A stretch of 64,000 bases of DNA from Aurelia coerulea. Its lineage: Eukaryota; Cnidaria; Scyphozoa; Semaeostomeae; Ulmaridae. Positions 15,201 through 24,043 of the stretch are shown one piece after another. The notes under the pieces are model-generated. The model did not search any database and was not told the DNA's origin. It saw only the letters and a program-made list of their open reading frames with translations. The stretch lies in the NCBI GenBank assembly GCA_039566865.1, contig CM076956.1, positions 9,249,511 to 9,313,510 of the forward strand. The letters run 5' to 3'. A program made the translations under genes and the position numbers. How positions within the stretch are numbered: position 1 is the stretch's first letter; each line of letters starts with the position of its first letter.

Positions 15201-18200
15201 TTTAAATTTGCGGGTAATTGTGTGTCATAAATTTCTGTGTGTGTGGATAAAAAATATGTAAATAGTGGTCCCGTTGTTGGAAGAGGATGATAGTTTGGAA
15301 GAGTGAAGTTAAGGTCTAAGTTTCTCAGTACCAGAAATAATATCGTGTTAAAAGCATGATAATTTGTGGACATCTACATCTAGATGGACATCTAGAAAAT
15401 GGACATCTTTAAAGGACATCTAGAAATGGACATCTACAAAGACCCAATGTCACCTAGGGTCCTTTGCACGGGCGTGCTACAATTTCAGACTGTCTGAAAC
15501 TATGATTAGGCCTGAATGGAAAATATAGATATACGGTTTAGTTGTTGAACTGATAGAACAATGCAACTAAAGTAAAACTTTTGTGTCAGTTTAACTACTA
15601 TAGTGTGGATCCATGGTTTTTACTTGAGACCAAATTTGATTTTCAGACGGTCTGAAATGTCAGCGTGCCTGCAAAGGACTCTGGGTGACAATAGCTCTTT
15701 ATCTAAAGAAAGGAATAACGAAGAGGTGGAAGTAGAGAATATTGAAATATTGGGGGGGGGGGGTAGATACCCTTGTAGTTGGGTAATGATCCAAAAAGTT
15801 TCAGATTTTGTGTAATAACGTATTTCTTGTACTACCCTTCAGCAAAATTATTTGCTTTTTATCTACATGACACAGAAGTACTCCCTATGGTCTCAAAATT
15901 TACGCTATAGTATCAAAATTTATGCTTGTTAGTTTAGAAGTCGTTAAAATCAAAGTTGTCAATGTTTCATCGTAAATCTTTTTTAAACCATCTTGATATC
16001 TTCTTATTCCACAGTTTATCCTACTACAACGCGTGTTTTAACGACTACTCAAAGACGCCTAGTTACATCAACGAGTGCAAAAGGTAGATTAAATTTAGTG
16101 TCGATATATCTAATTCTAATTCGTATATTCTAATTTTTATCTCACAGATAAAATGAAATCACTAATCCATTAACTAAAAAGAGTGAATAATTGTGTGGTG
16201 TTGGCGACCTGTTTGTCTGCCATAAACTGTGTGATGTTCTTAAATTATGTTGGGCTGATCGTCTCCGGGACATATATAGTTACAAAAAGGACAACAATTT
16301 GAAGATTTTAAGTTGCTTGCTATTAGTGTACCATATAGTCGGTATCAGCCGTGTTCTGATATGATTAAGTTGTTTGGTGACTGTTCAGGCTTTTGCCATA
16401 CCTAAGACCCCTGATTTTAAATTATTTAAAGCTGCAATAAGATTTGAATCAATTTTCAAACCAACCTATTGACGAAAATACTGCTGCAATTTTCATTAAG
16501 TTTGGCTCGGAAGTTTTAAGTGGCAAAAACTTGGAAGATGTGACAATTTGGTGTCACCATCCTCAGACCAAAACATTCAGCAAACAATTCGGTCTGGGTC
16601 TAAAATCTCAATGTCTGAAACCGTGCATTTCAGCTGTAAACAGTCCATGGAGCTCCCAAGATCTTATCACCACAAATAGCCCCATGAACCTAGCCCATCT
16701 ATTAACTTAAGTATTAGATATGTTCGTTGAAACTGTTATGTTTAACTCTTACCATTATTGGGTAGGGATGTAATGCCAAATTAGAATACTGCGTCAAGAC
16801 TGACGGAGATTGTGTTAGACAACGCAGTTTCTTGTAAAATTTCCTGTCATTAAAAGTAACATGATCCTTCATCATAATTTTAGTAAGCACCACTGGTATT
16901 CCTTCAACTTCATCTACTACCAACAAAGTAAACTCAACTACTGCAAGAATAATAAGAACTACTATTAAGTCTGAAATAACGACTAAGTCAAGAATTGTTG
17001 TGAAAGGTATACCACATATAAACATGTCAATCCTAAATTATCTACCGTACTTTAATTCTCATCTTTAATTTCATTTAATTTTTTCGTAATTTTAGTTTCA
17101 AAATTTGTGTGAATGGTTTTTACTTTAACTATTTAGTTTTTAAACATGCATTAAAATGCACTGTTAATTTTCACGAATCGGCATCAACATCGGTATTCGT
17201 TCATTTTTCGTTTGAACTGATTTTATTTTCATGCTGTGTTCACCAAGAAAATGAATGGGCTTGCAATACATTTTAACGCTCCAAATTTCGAGATGTTTCC
17301 GGGAATAAGACAAATGTCTGTATCCAGAATCCTTTGATATTCCTGTAATAACATTCCAGGCGGTTGAGCCACTTTTTATGATCCCGAATACCAGTTGTTT
17401 ATTGCACAGTTGACGATCCTCTGAAATTCTGGTTGAGAAAGGCCTCTAAATGTTTTGGTCAAAGCATCTTATCGAGTCCTAACAGAAAGAGCGTAGGCAA
17501 CAAGGCATAGAGTACGATGCATTGGGGGATGTTGGTAGCGAAGCTGCTCTCCCCATCCTAACCTCAAACGCAAAAAGGTTCAAGGAACGATCTGTCGACA
17601 ATTTCAATATTTTTATAGCAGGGCCGTCCACGTTCCTTTAACCAAACTTTTTCTAGCTTTGCTAATTCGACGATTGAATCCCTGGAAAAATCCTTATGTT
17701 AACTTAAAGTCCAATATGCTACCGTCAAAACCCACGTATAAGTCGCACTGGAGTGAACGATCTTGCGCCTGAAAAATGATCAGTTAACCTCTGTGGACAG
17801 CAAAAGGCGTAAGGGACAGTGCAAATGTATCATTTTACATTTCCGATGGAGAAGAGATATTCTTTCAAAAAACCCACTCGCCCTGCATAACATTATTGCA
17901 GAACGCCCAACTACCCTGTCACCCTTTTCTCAAAAATGTATCTGCCCCGTATTTTTGAGCATTATATATGCATCTTACAGTACAAAATATGAATTAGCTA
18001 GTGACCACAAGAAACTAAATTCTTGTCCTCAAAAGCTTTTTCAAACAAAAAATTGGACTTCGAAGATGAAACAGATGTGATGAATAAATAATTTTTTCAA
18101 ACAATTAACAAGTTTAAATCATTTTACGCACATCTTTTCAAGCGCTTTTTGTCGTGGATGATTTCCCAATTTGTCCTCAAAATGGAAAATTTTATGTTGC

Positions 18201-19621
18201 AAACTTCACGTTGAGCTCATAAAAAAGTTGCTCCGTTACGTTTTGCACCGGCCATGTCATAAAATAGATATTGCATTGTCCCTAATGCTATTTTTCTCAA
18301 CAATCAATTCAAATTTCTACTGCTCCAATGAGGCTCCTGTCCTCGCTAACTTACTTTTTCTTTACTTTGCTAGGTTGTCATGATAACCAGTTCGTCTGCC
18401 CATCTACAAAGGAATGCGTTGCGCAATCAAAAGTATGCGATGGAGTCAACGATTGTTTGAATGGCGAAGACGAATTACTTAATCGATGCAGTAAGTTTAT
18501 TTCTTATCTTCGTTATGTTATGTTTTGGAGCATTTCGATATTCATGAAGAGTTTCAGGAAGGAAATTTGAAATCAGTGAATTCAAAATGAGACAGATGCC
18601 AAATCTTTATCTCGGCGTAAAAAGGTGGGTGTAAAGCTCAATGACCTATTTCTTCTGATTGAATGGCTTGAGAGAAACTTTAGATACTTATCTATAATTC
18701 TACCGTTGGACTTTTCAGAAATTTTGAATAATTTTCGAAATTACAGCGCATCTTATATTTCAACTCATTTGAGACATTTGAGGATGTGATGTCATCAAAT
18801 TTTTAAATCATAATCCACATAAGTGACAGATTTTTGCTTGATACCATATTGTAGGCATTCATAAACTATGGTTTTCTTCGAAATTATTTCATGCTGTGTC
18901 AAACGGCTTAGAAATTACGATGGTTTCAAGTTTTTTTTGAAAATTTTTCTTGAATTCTTGAAAAAGAAGACAAACACATTAATTCTGGAACTATTGAAGA
19001 TTTCAGAAAATTCCAACGGTAGAATTATAGAGAAATAGCTAAAGTTTCTTTGAAGTCATTCAGTTCAAAGAAATAGGTCACTCAATTTTACACCAGCCTT
19101 TTTAAAGATTTGGAACCTATGCCGAGGAACTCGAGAATAGAAGAATTTCCTTGTACTTTGTTTTGTCTAAAAATCATGCAACATTATCATTTTCCTTTCC
19201 AGATTCTGTAGATCTTGGTAAATCAACTGATAAAAAGAAATCATCTAATAACACGCCGTTGATTGCTGGAGTGATCGCAGGTATCGCTTGTATCATACTT
19301 GTGATTCTCATCATTCTCTTAATCATTTATAAGCGCAAGAGAAATCAATCCAATCTAAGCATCACCTTCCACCAAGGAGATCAAGAAATGCTTGCTGTAG
19401 AAGCGATCAAATTCAACTCAAACGGCATCCACAAGAAGACTCATAAGAACTTTGAGAATATTAATTACACGCCAGCATGCGAAACTGAAGACTTAATTAA
19501 AGATCCCGGATTAATGAATGTCCCGGACGATAGTTCATCAGACAATGGTAGCACGTGTGATGAAACGAAACCAGTTATGCAACATCAACAGTCTAACTCC
19601 AGTAATAGCCTAGTGTTGTGA
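149..19621 (+). CDS. LDLR-like: LDLR/VLDLR-like lipoprotein receptor gene, 3' portion, 17 exons
   Basis: Type I membrane receptor of the low-density lipoprotein receptor family, which binds and internalises lipoproteins and other ligands at the cell surface. CDS exons: 149-277, 1677-1802, 2582-2710, 5781-5903, 6464-6589, 8021-8338, 8954-9082, 9582-9704, 10286-10411, 11712-12008, 12380-12485, 13591-13985, 14924-15058, 16015-16083, 16884-17006, 18374-18490 and 19203-19621. All junctions are AG/GT and keep frame. Except at 12485/13591, every intron is phase 1. The spliced stretch codes 995 residues. Domain order: eight class A repeats (Thr-rich linker between 5 and 6), EGF-EGF, one YWTD propeller (about 265 residues), EGF, Thr/Ser stem, one more class A repeat, TM helix, tail. 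The eight-repeat layout with the linker after repeat five resembles VLDLR. The signal peptide and any further repeats lie upstream of base 1. Orthology to LDLR versus VLDLR/LRP8 is not decidable here. Confidence 0.9.
1677..1802 (+). CDS. LDLR-like: LDLR-like exon b: class A repeat
   Basis: Class A repeat with the core [16 protein letters not shown]. Two acceptor AGs six bases apart, before 1677 and before 1683, both keep phase 1, so the exon may start at either. This would insert or omit two residues (Lys plus Ala/Val). Donor gtatga. Confidence 0.85.
2582..2710 (+). CDS. LDLR-like: LDLR-like exon c: class A repeat
   Basis: Class A repeat starting [15 protein letters not shown] and ending [11 protein letters not shown], with all six cysteines and the acidic calcium ligands present. 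Acceptor tttctttcag, donor gtaggt, phase 1 on both sides. Confidence 0.87.
4566..4735. mobile_element. Palindromic hAT-type MITE, CAGG-CCGTAGGAAG family, copy 1
   Basis: Inverted ends CAGGCCCGTAGGAAGC and CTTCCTACGGCCCTG bracket G- and C-runs and a central palindrome around ttgttct. The direct repeat cgatga flanks both sides. A second copy at 49394-49555 is in the opposite orientation and has an 8-bp duplication. Confidence 0.82.
5449..5731. mobile_element. Short inverted-repeat element containing an (ATTCC)n run
   Basis: TIRs of about 28 bases: left tacaatgcctgctaaaagtc, right the inverse of tacgatgcctgccaaaagtc, both followed by TTGGACCTC. The interior holds a (CATTC)n run of five units near 5580-5607 and a small hairpin at 5653-5680. 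It lies in the intron just before exon d of the LDLR-like gene. Confidence 0.72.
5781..5903 (+). CDS. LDLR-like: LDLR-like exon d: class A repeat
   Basis: Class A repeat, [15 protein letters not shown] through [10 protein letters not shown]. Acceptor tcctgcgtag, donor gtaagt. The acceptor lies only about 50 bases after a palindromic transposable element (5449-5731). Confidence 0.87.
6464..6589 (+). CDS. LDLR-like: LDLR-like exon e: class A repeat
   Basis: Class A repeat, [14 protein letters not shown] through [10 protein letters not shown], the fifth in the window. Acceptor catcgacag, donor gtatgt, phase 1. Confidence 0.87.
7397..7996. mobile_element. Non-autonomous DNA transposon, family B (GGGTGAGTC ends), copy 1
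   Basis: About 600 bases with ends gggtgagtcgaaaaaaagaa and the inverse, tctttttattgactcaccc. No protein-coding capacity was recognised. The interior phrases cactccgttctga and gcccctcc recur at 8555-8890 and 27900-28000. Shorter copies with the same ends lie at 27781-28391 and 41064-41336. Confidence 0.78.
8021..8338 (+). CDS. LDLR-like: LDLR-like exon f: Thr-rich linker plus two class A repeats
   Basis: The first 28 or so residues are a Thr/Lys-rich linker ([18 protein letters not shown]), followed by two class A repeats (CGLNYFKC...EDESKAVC and [13 protein letters not shown]...SDEENC). It is the only exon carrying two repeats. The linker lies between repeats 5 and 6, as in VLDLR-type receptors. 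The acceptor AG is about 25 bases after the end of a 600-bp transposable element (7397-7996). Confidence 0.88.
8555..8890. mobile_element. Fragment of family B element, copy 2
   Basis: Shares internal sequence with 7530-7740, including cccactccgttctgaa, gggattttctc and agaagcccctccaa. The end is degraded, with only a relict gactcgccgg near 8874-8884. Boundaries are approximate. It lies in the intron before exon g of the LDLR-like gene. Confidence 0.6.
8954..9082 (+). CDS. LDLR-like: LDLR-like exon g: class A repeat
   Basis: Class A repeat, [14 protein letters not shown] through [11 protein letters not shown], the eighth and last before the EGF modules. Acceptor cttttcag, donor gtatgt. A fragment of the same element family that precedes exon f ends about 65 bases upstream. 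Confidence 0.86.
9582..9704 (+). CDS. LDLR-like: LDLR-like exon h: EGF-like module A
   Basis: EGF-like module with six cysteines: [15 protein letters not shown], then CTCKEGFSL and a final TCH. Acceptor ccctttgtag, donor gtaagt. First of the EGF pair that precedes the propeller in LDLR-family receptors. Confidence 0.86.
10286..10411 (+). CDS. LDLR-like: LDLR-like exon i: calcium-binding EGF module B
   Basis: Calcium-binding EGF module opening [15 protein letters not shown] with the aromatic consensus [11 protein letters not shown]. Acceptor tttctag, donor gtaagt. A 323-bp transposable element with an 8-bp target duplication begins 28 bases after the donor. Confidence 0.87.
10439..10761. mobile_element. 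hAT-type element, CCC(G/A)GGG...GTACTTGAC family, copy 1
   Basis: Ends cccggggggtacttgac and, inverted, agtaccccc...cccggg. Flanked by the perfect 8-bp duplication AGCTCCCC (10431-10438 and 10762-10769). The interior (tgtgcccac, cctgctct, ctagaaaa) is about 85 percent alike by eye to 30830-31159. The terminal homopolymer runs are prone to sequencing error. Confidence 0.85.
11712..12008 (+). CDS. LDLR-like: LDLR-like exon j: YWTD propeller, first part
   Basis: Encodes blades of the six-bladed YWTD propeller. YWTD-like strands read IYFADMGN and IYWSSTHP, each preceded by the hydrophobic/aspartate strand ([18 protein letters not shown]). Acceptor tcattgcag, donor gtaagt after one base of the next codon. 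Confidence 0.88.
12380..12485 (+). CDS. LDLR-like: LDLR-like exon k: YWTD propeller, second part
   Basis: Short exon of 106 bases ([18 protein letters not shown], then RAVAVHPKK) supplying the end of one blade and the start of the next. It ends in phase 2, the only departure from phase 1 in the gene. A hAT-type element with a perfect 8-bp target duplication sits 26 bases after the donor. Confidence 0.85.
12520..12930. mobile_element. hAT-type non-autonomous transposon with perfect 8-bp target duplication
   Basis: Ends CAGGGATGGAA and TTCCACCCCTG match the hAT terminal consensus CAGRG. The identical octamer CGGCCTTG flanks both sides (12512-12519 and 12931-12938). Subterminal inverted copies of ggtcccagaaatt are also present. 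No transposase ORF was seen in 411 bases. Located just after exon k of the LDLR-like gene. Confidence 0.88.
13325..13505. mobile_element. Palindromic MITE
   Basis: Imperfect terminal inverted repeat of about 30 bases: gactaaggttttttacaccc...ttcaagtca at the left, and tgacttgaaatga...aaaccttag at the right. Lies in the intron before exon l. Family and target duplication not determined. Confidence 0.55.
13591..13985 (+). CDS. LDLR-like: LDLR-like exon l: YWTD propeller, third part
   Basis: Largest propeller exon. Successive motifs are [38 protein letters not shown] and [19 protein letters not shown], with NGLAVDY and PYGLTV between them. With exons j and k the propeller totals about 265 residues, a normal single domain. 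Acceptor caattttcag, donor gtatat. Confidence 0.9.
14209..14546. mobile_element. Inverted-repeat element, TTGAAGGGGCTGT ends
   Basis: Ends ttgaaggggctgtacaaa and the inverse, gttacacagctccttcaa. A related one-sided phrase, aaaggggctgtacaa, occurs at 9864-9880. The 105-codon open frame inside (14188-14505) is probably fortuitous. Confidence 0.58.
14924..15058 (+). CDS. LDLR-like: LDLR-like exon m: EGF-like module C
   Basis: EGF module that closes the propeller: [17 protein letters not shown], then [10 protein letters not shown] and GKTCDV. In LDLR this module packs on the propeller bottom and is needed for acid-dependent ligand release. Acceptor ttttcatcag, donor gtaagt. Confidence 0.88.
15439..15701. 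mobile_element. Palindromic element, family D (TCACCCAGGGTCCTTTGC), copy 1
   Basis: Near-perfect long palindrome. The left arm (gtcacctagggtcctttgca, cgtgct, ttcagactgtctgaa) is the inverse of the right arm (gtctgaaatgtcagcgtgcc, ctctgggtgac). Further copies are at 23055-23318 and a half copy at 48751-48890. Confidence 0.75.
16015..16083 (+). CDS. LDLR-like: LDLR-like exon n: Thr-rich stem, part 1
   Basis: A 69-base exon coding a Thr-rich segment ([20 protein letters not shown]), probably O-glycosylated by analogy with the LDLR O-linked sugar domain. Acceptor attccacag, donor gtagat, phase 1. Its small size and weak composition make this exon less certain than the cysteine modules. Confidence 0.68.
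16884..17006 (+). CDS. LDLR-like: LDLR-like exon o: Thr/Ser-rich stem, part 2
   Basis: A 123-base exon, Thr/Ser-rich ([20 protein letters not shown]), phase 1 on both sides with acceptor aattttag and donor gtatac. With exon n it forms an O-glycan-type stalk. It may be alternatively spliced, since the O-linked exon of VLDLR/LRP8 often is, but that is inference. Confidence 0.66.
18374..18490 (+). CDS. LDLR-like: LDLR-like exon p: membrane-proximal class A repeat
   Basis: A full class A repeat ([14 protein letters not shown] through [12 protein letters not shown]) after the Thr/Ser stem and directly before the transmembrane exon. Vertebrate LDLR and VLDLR have no class A module here. Acceptor tttgctag, donor gtaagt, phase 1. 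Confidence 0.85.
18619..19104. mobile_element. Inverted-repeat element with ~125-bp arms
   Basis: Left arm: ggtgggtgtaaa, aatgacctatttctt, taattctaccgttgga. The inverse of each occurs at 19010-19104. The arms are roughly 85 percent alike over about 125 bases with a 230-base centre. It fills most of the last intron of the LDLR-like gene, so the pre-mRNA could form a long hairpin. Confidence 0.7.
19203..19621 (+). CDS. LDLR-like: LDLR-like exon q: transmembrane helix, tail and stop
   Basis: Terminal exon. A short Lys/Ser/Asn juxtamembrane piece precedes a hydrophobic helix ([20 protein letters not shown]...) and a KRKR stop-transfer signal. The cytoplasmic tail is about 95 residues. It contains FENINY, which matches the LDLR-family endocytosis motif FxNPxY except that Pro is replaced by Ile. 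The acidic TEDLI resembles a sorting motif. Stop TGA at 19619-19621. Confidence 0.86.
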
Positions 19622-20019
19622 TAGGTAGATTATTTCAAATGAATCTCGTTATCATGCGACCCACTGATTGCGCGCGCCATTAGTTAGCACTGCCGCTCCA
19701 GAGTTGGCCTTTGTAGACAATGCGCTCCACAGTCTTCACCTGAAAATGTTAAGTTCTTTCAATGTAGAACTTTCGTATCTTTACTTCCCCCCTTTTCTTT
19801 AAGTTTCTTATCATTAAGCAACGTCAAATTTATTGTTTTCAAGGCTTAAACTGTGGAGCTTAGGCTAGCATTGATTTTTAATTTGCACTTGGTCTCATTA
19901 ACAGATTTTGCCAAACTCCATTTTTGAAGTACCTTGCAAAATATAAAAGCTCTTCTTCATAGAAAAGCCAAGATTTATTGCAGAAAATTGTCATGAAAAA
20001 TTATTGGGATTGACTAAAA

Positions 20020-20139
20020 AGTCTGTCTCAAATTAGATGTACCGTGAGGTTTGTGATAACGCAAAATTACTAATGCAGAACATTTAAATTGTTTTTATTC
20101 GCGGGCATTTGACGTGACATCTAATTTGAGACAAACTAC
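20020..20139. mobile_element. Palindromic MITE, family C (TCTGTCTCAAATTAGATGTC), copy 1
   Basis: Ends gtctgtctcaaattagatgt and the inverse, acatctaatttgagacaaac. The interior carries attcgcgggcattt. Two further copies are at 36719-36841 and 63038-63159. The whole unit is about 120 bases and nearly self-complementary. Confidence 0.8.
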
Positions 20140-20200
20140 AAGTATCTTACTCTCAAATACTAAAAAATAATTTAGAGAAGTTTCACCTTGCGTGAAAATC

Positions 20201-20378
20201 AATAGACCTTTTAGCTATTCTACAAAAGAGCCTGGATCGAGCGTTATTTTTCTATTTTTATACGCAAGGTTCGATCGAGTGGCGTTAGAATCACTTTTGT
20301 GCACATCCGAAAATTCTACAAAATGCAGCGAAATATCGTTCGATTCTGGTTCTTTTCAGATTAGCTAAAAGGTCTATT
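20201..20378. mobile_element. Palindromic MITE, AATAGACCTTTTAGCT ends
   Basis: Perfect 16-base terminal inverted repeat, aatagaccttttagct and agctaaaaggtctatt, with imperfect subterminal complementarity (ggatcgagcg against cgttcgattc). Lies between two other elements. Confidence 0.75.
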
Positions 20379-20397
20379 AAGGGAAAGGTCTTACTTA

Positions 20398-20944
20398 TAC
20401 AGTATTACTCCGCCACTAAGAAACTGACTTATGAGGAGCTGCAGCCTGCCAGATGGCGCCATGTTCATTGTCCAACATTTGGTTTTATATAACATTTATA
20501 TGATATTTATTTTATAAGAAACCAAACAGCCTGGTTTTACAAAATGAGTTTCTTAGTGGCGGGGTAATACTGTATTTTACATCAGCCCGTAAGTGTCTGA
20601 GAACTTTCCACTATAACCAGCATCAATCCAAACAGCCTGGTTTTACAAAATGAGTTTCTTAGTGGCGGGGTAATACTGTATTTTACATCAGCCCGTAAGT
20701 GTCTGAGAACTTTCCACTATAACCAGCATCAATCCAAACAGCCTGGTTTTACAAAATGAGTTTCTTAGTGGCGGGGTAATACTGTATTTTACATCAGCCC
20801 GTAAGTGTCTGAGAACTTTCCACTATAACCAGCATCAATCCAAACAGCCTGGTTTTACAAAATGAGTTTCTTAGTGGCGGGGTAATACTGTATTTTACAT
20901 CAGCCCGTAAGTGTCTGAGAACTTTCCACTATAACCAGCATCAA
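20398..20944. repeat. Palindromic element whose right end is amplified into 4 x 106-bp tandem repeat
   Basis: Left end tacagtattactccgccact (20398 onward) is the inverse of agtggcggggtaatactgta in the first repeat unit. Four near-identical 106-base units begin at 20522, 20628, 20734 and 20840, and the array stops at 20944. Each unit contains aaacagcctggttttacaaa and the right terminal inverted repeat. Confidence 0.9.
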
Positions 20945-22571
20945 ATATGTCATCATACAGGAAACGTGATTTTCCTCGTTCAGGCTCGGTAGTTTGAAGT
21001 GAAAACCCGCTGATAAGAAGCCAGTATTTTCTTGACAAATATTACCTGTTTTGATGCAAGTCCACTGGATTGAGACTCTCAGCATTTCTTCGAAACTTTC
21101 AACATCGGTCGAGAAAGTGTGTAAACCCAGCAAGAACCCGAACAGGCTATTTGAATCTTTGAATGGACGGTTTCTTATGTAGACGAGTTATCACTATAAA
21201 TGGAGCCATAATTATCTAGCACATGACTTCTGTTGCGGATACAGCCTTTCTGATACTTTTTCGTGAACAATGGCCAAAGAAAGTCTGGCCTAAAATAAGT
21301 CATAGCTAAGTAAAGGACAGAACATTCGTATCCGGAACAAATCACTTGTGTTTTCTCTTATAACGTCTATTTATTATCTGTGACGTGCTGTGTAGTATTC
21401 GATTGCACTCAAGTCGGCATCTAGGAACTTGAAGGGAGGGAGGGGGGTCCTTGTCCCGGTAGTTTTAGCAATCTATCTAGTCTACCTTACTTGAGAGAAC
21501 AAGGACCACAATAGAAATACCCCCCTCCCCTCATTCCCAGGTACTATCTTGAGTGCTATTGTATAATGCTGAGTCTTCGTTCATAGTATCATCTGGAATA
21601 TTTTCAATAATATTGACATTTTGTAAATAACACCGTATGTCAATATCGTAACGAGATTTCAGTTTGTAGTTAACGCTCGATTACAGATGATTTCATTAAA
21701 GATTTTTTCGAAGAATTTTGACCGTGATCCCCTGTGTCTGAAAGAATTTCGATTAATTTGATTGGTCGATATCGCATCAATCGCAATGGATCATGGCCAA
21801 AGTTTCACTATTGATAGCTTTAACACAACCGTCTATTTAGAAACTGAACTCAATATTGTCATCTTGAAGGCTGGATTCCCATTGGTGGATGCAAAATTGC
21901 ATTGCTACAACTTATTTGATTGGATAGCTTGAAAGTAACATCAATCAAAAACCGAAGTCCTTTGTTACCAAACAATATAAATGTAGCACGTGACAGTTTT
22001 GTACCTAATGGAAATCCAGCTTTACATTGCATTCAGTAAACTTTAATTGTGAGATATCTAGTTTGTATTTTCCATAAACCAAGAAATGGCCCGGTTTATG
22101 AAAAGTCTTATAGCTAGATTTATGAAGAATTAGGCGGTAGGCACTTATTTTATTAGAATTCTTTAACTCTTTCTATAAAAGAAATAGGATTATTTTCTTC
22201 AGAGGCAACCATATGCTGAACCATGAGGTGCATGTCGGAAAGGGTCAACATGGTTGGAAATGCTTAGAGCAATTTCATCTCGTAGTTCTTGTTTCTTCGT
22301 AAACTCATCCTTGCAAAATGTAGTCTTTGGAACTTGCTGTATCCAACAAAGTCACTCTTTAAAGTCATCTCTCTAGGTGTTCTGTAACTGTTAAAAACCT
22401 TCGATGCTTCTAAAGTCTACAGTGCATATTTATTCTTTTATAAAATCTATCAGATCTAACCTATGACTCCAGGGGTGTTCAATTTTCGAACAGAGCGCCT
22501 TCAAAAACAAAAACGGCACTTCCAAGACTGGTATCTGGAGCAGACACTCATGGGGCTGGACGAGAACGCTC

Positions 22572-22763
22572 GAAGGCGTTGTGGCGCAGTAGTGGTGTAA
22601 TCTCCTGACTTTGTAGCCAAAACAGTTAGGCAGTCAGGGAGCGATCTCCGGTAGAGTCCCATCACTTGAGCGTTAGGACAAGGGATCTCGGACTCGACCA
22701 GGTCTTGTCCACTTCTAGGCTCCCAGCGCTTGGCGCTAAAACCACTACTTTACCTTCTTCTTC
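22572..22763 (+). mobile_element. tRNA-derived SINE, copy 1
   Basis: Begins with a tRNA-like head having an A-box-like tggcgcagtagtggt and a decayed B-box-like gagcgatctcc about 50 bases later, followed by the body cacttgagcgttaggacaag and ggactcgaccaggtc. Shares the whole layout with 30414-30605. Confidence 0.72.
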
Positions 22764-23054
22764 AGAAACAGTTCTAGGAAACAGTGGTAGACTTGATTTG
22801 ACAGCCCCTGGAAATACATGTTCTCCAGTTCTTTTCCACCTTAGATTTATGAAAATTTATGTAACCATAGTCTGTAAATAAAACAAAATGTTTTCTAGAT
22901 TATAGGAAGATATTAGAATTAATTCGTTACTTTAATTAGGCTGAAAATCATTGTTTAGATGTGACGTGATTGAATGTCTGTAGCATAGCTTGTCATTGAT
23001 TAAGATGAAATGTTTTTGGTTGTAATTGTCGAAATCGCCAGCTTCCAGTTTATT

Positions 23055-23318
23055 TTAGAGCAATTGTCACCCGGGGCCCTTTGCAAGCAAGCTGAAACTT
23101 AGACTGTCTGAAGATCATATTTGGTCCGAGAAGAAACCATGTATCGACACTGCAGTTGTTTGACTGGCAGAAAAGTTTATTTTAGTTGAGCTGTGCTGGT
23201 AGTTCAACGACTGTACTGTGGATCGATAGATTCCGGTCTGGCCAAATTTGATTTCCAAACAAGCTGGAATTGTATCGTGCCCGCAAAATACCCTGGACGA
23301 GAATGGCTCTTTAAGGCC
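23055..23318. mobile_element. Palindromic element, family D, copy 2
   Basis: Ends ttagagcaattgtcacccgg and the inverse, gacgagaatggctcttta. The central arms (ctgtctgaa, ccatgtatcgacactgcagt against actgtactgtggatcgatag) repeat the plan of 15439-15701. Confidence 0.72.
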
Positions 23319-23901
23319 TGAAAATATTATAGAAGCGCCTTTGGTGATGTTTGAACATAGAAGCATACTTAAATTTTCATGACGGACAGTTTTGATGCTG
23401 TCAAAACAAGTAGTGAAAGTTTCTGACTACTCTAATGTCCGGAATAAATGTCTCCCCCCGCTCATCGTTTTTATGAAAAATACCCACACGAGACATCCTT
23501 ATTCTTTATTCATTTTTGAGCTTTTTGAAACAAAACAAAATATGCTGAAAGCTGGCAAAACTGTTTATATTGGGTTATTTATTAAGAGTGGGTTTGCTCA
23601 TGCACTGTTTTGTTGGTGTTTGTTAGAAAGGATTTTATTTTCTTGCATAAATTGTGAGAGTACTACGTTGTAAAATGTGCTACTTCCAAAACGCCTAATT
23701 GATTAATTGCCATGAATAAGCCATGAATACGGCGTTTCTTTCACCGTGAGTTCGTAGCAGTTGTGTTTTCAAGATGTGATGCATTTTACTGAGCTAAAAG
23801 TTTCCAGCAGAACTATTCGTAGAATGAACTTGCATTACTTTGATCAATTGCACGGCAAGGCTAGCAGAGGTAGTGGAAAACTGTTTATCTAAATTTATCA
23901 A

Positions 23902-24043
23902 TTTAAAGGCCCGTTGTTAACCGTGATCCTTTGCGCAGCATATAAAGAGCAAAACAAACAGAACCTAGGCTATTCCAGACTTTCTTGTGGTACAAAAGTT
24001 AACTTTAGGGCCGCAAAGGATTTTGGTTAGCAATAGGTCTTTA
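23902..24043. mobile_element. Short palindromic element related to family D
   Basis: Ends tttaaaggcccgttgttaac and the inverse, ggttagcaataggtctttaa, followed inward by gatcctttgcg and gccgcaaaggat. A one-sided copy is at 9820-9865 (gcccacaaaggatcatggtt). Confidence 0.65.

Noticed and set aside
20522..20944. A CRISPR-like array
   Set aside because: Units are contiguous 106-bp repeats without unique spacers, in a eukaryotic genome; this is a tandem amplification of a MITE end.
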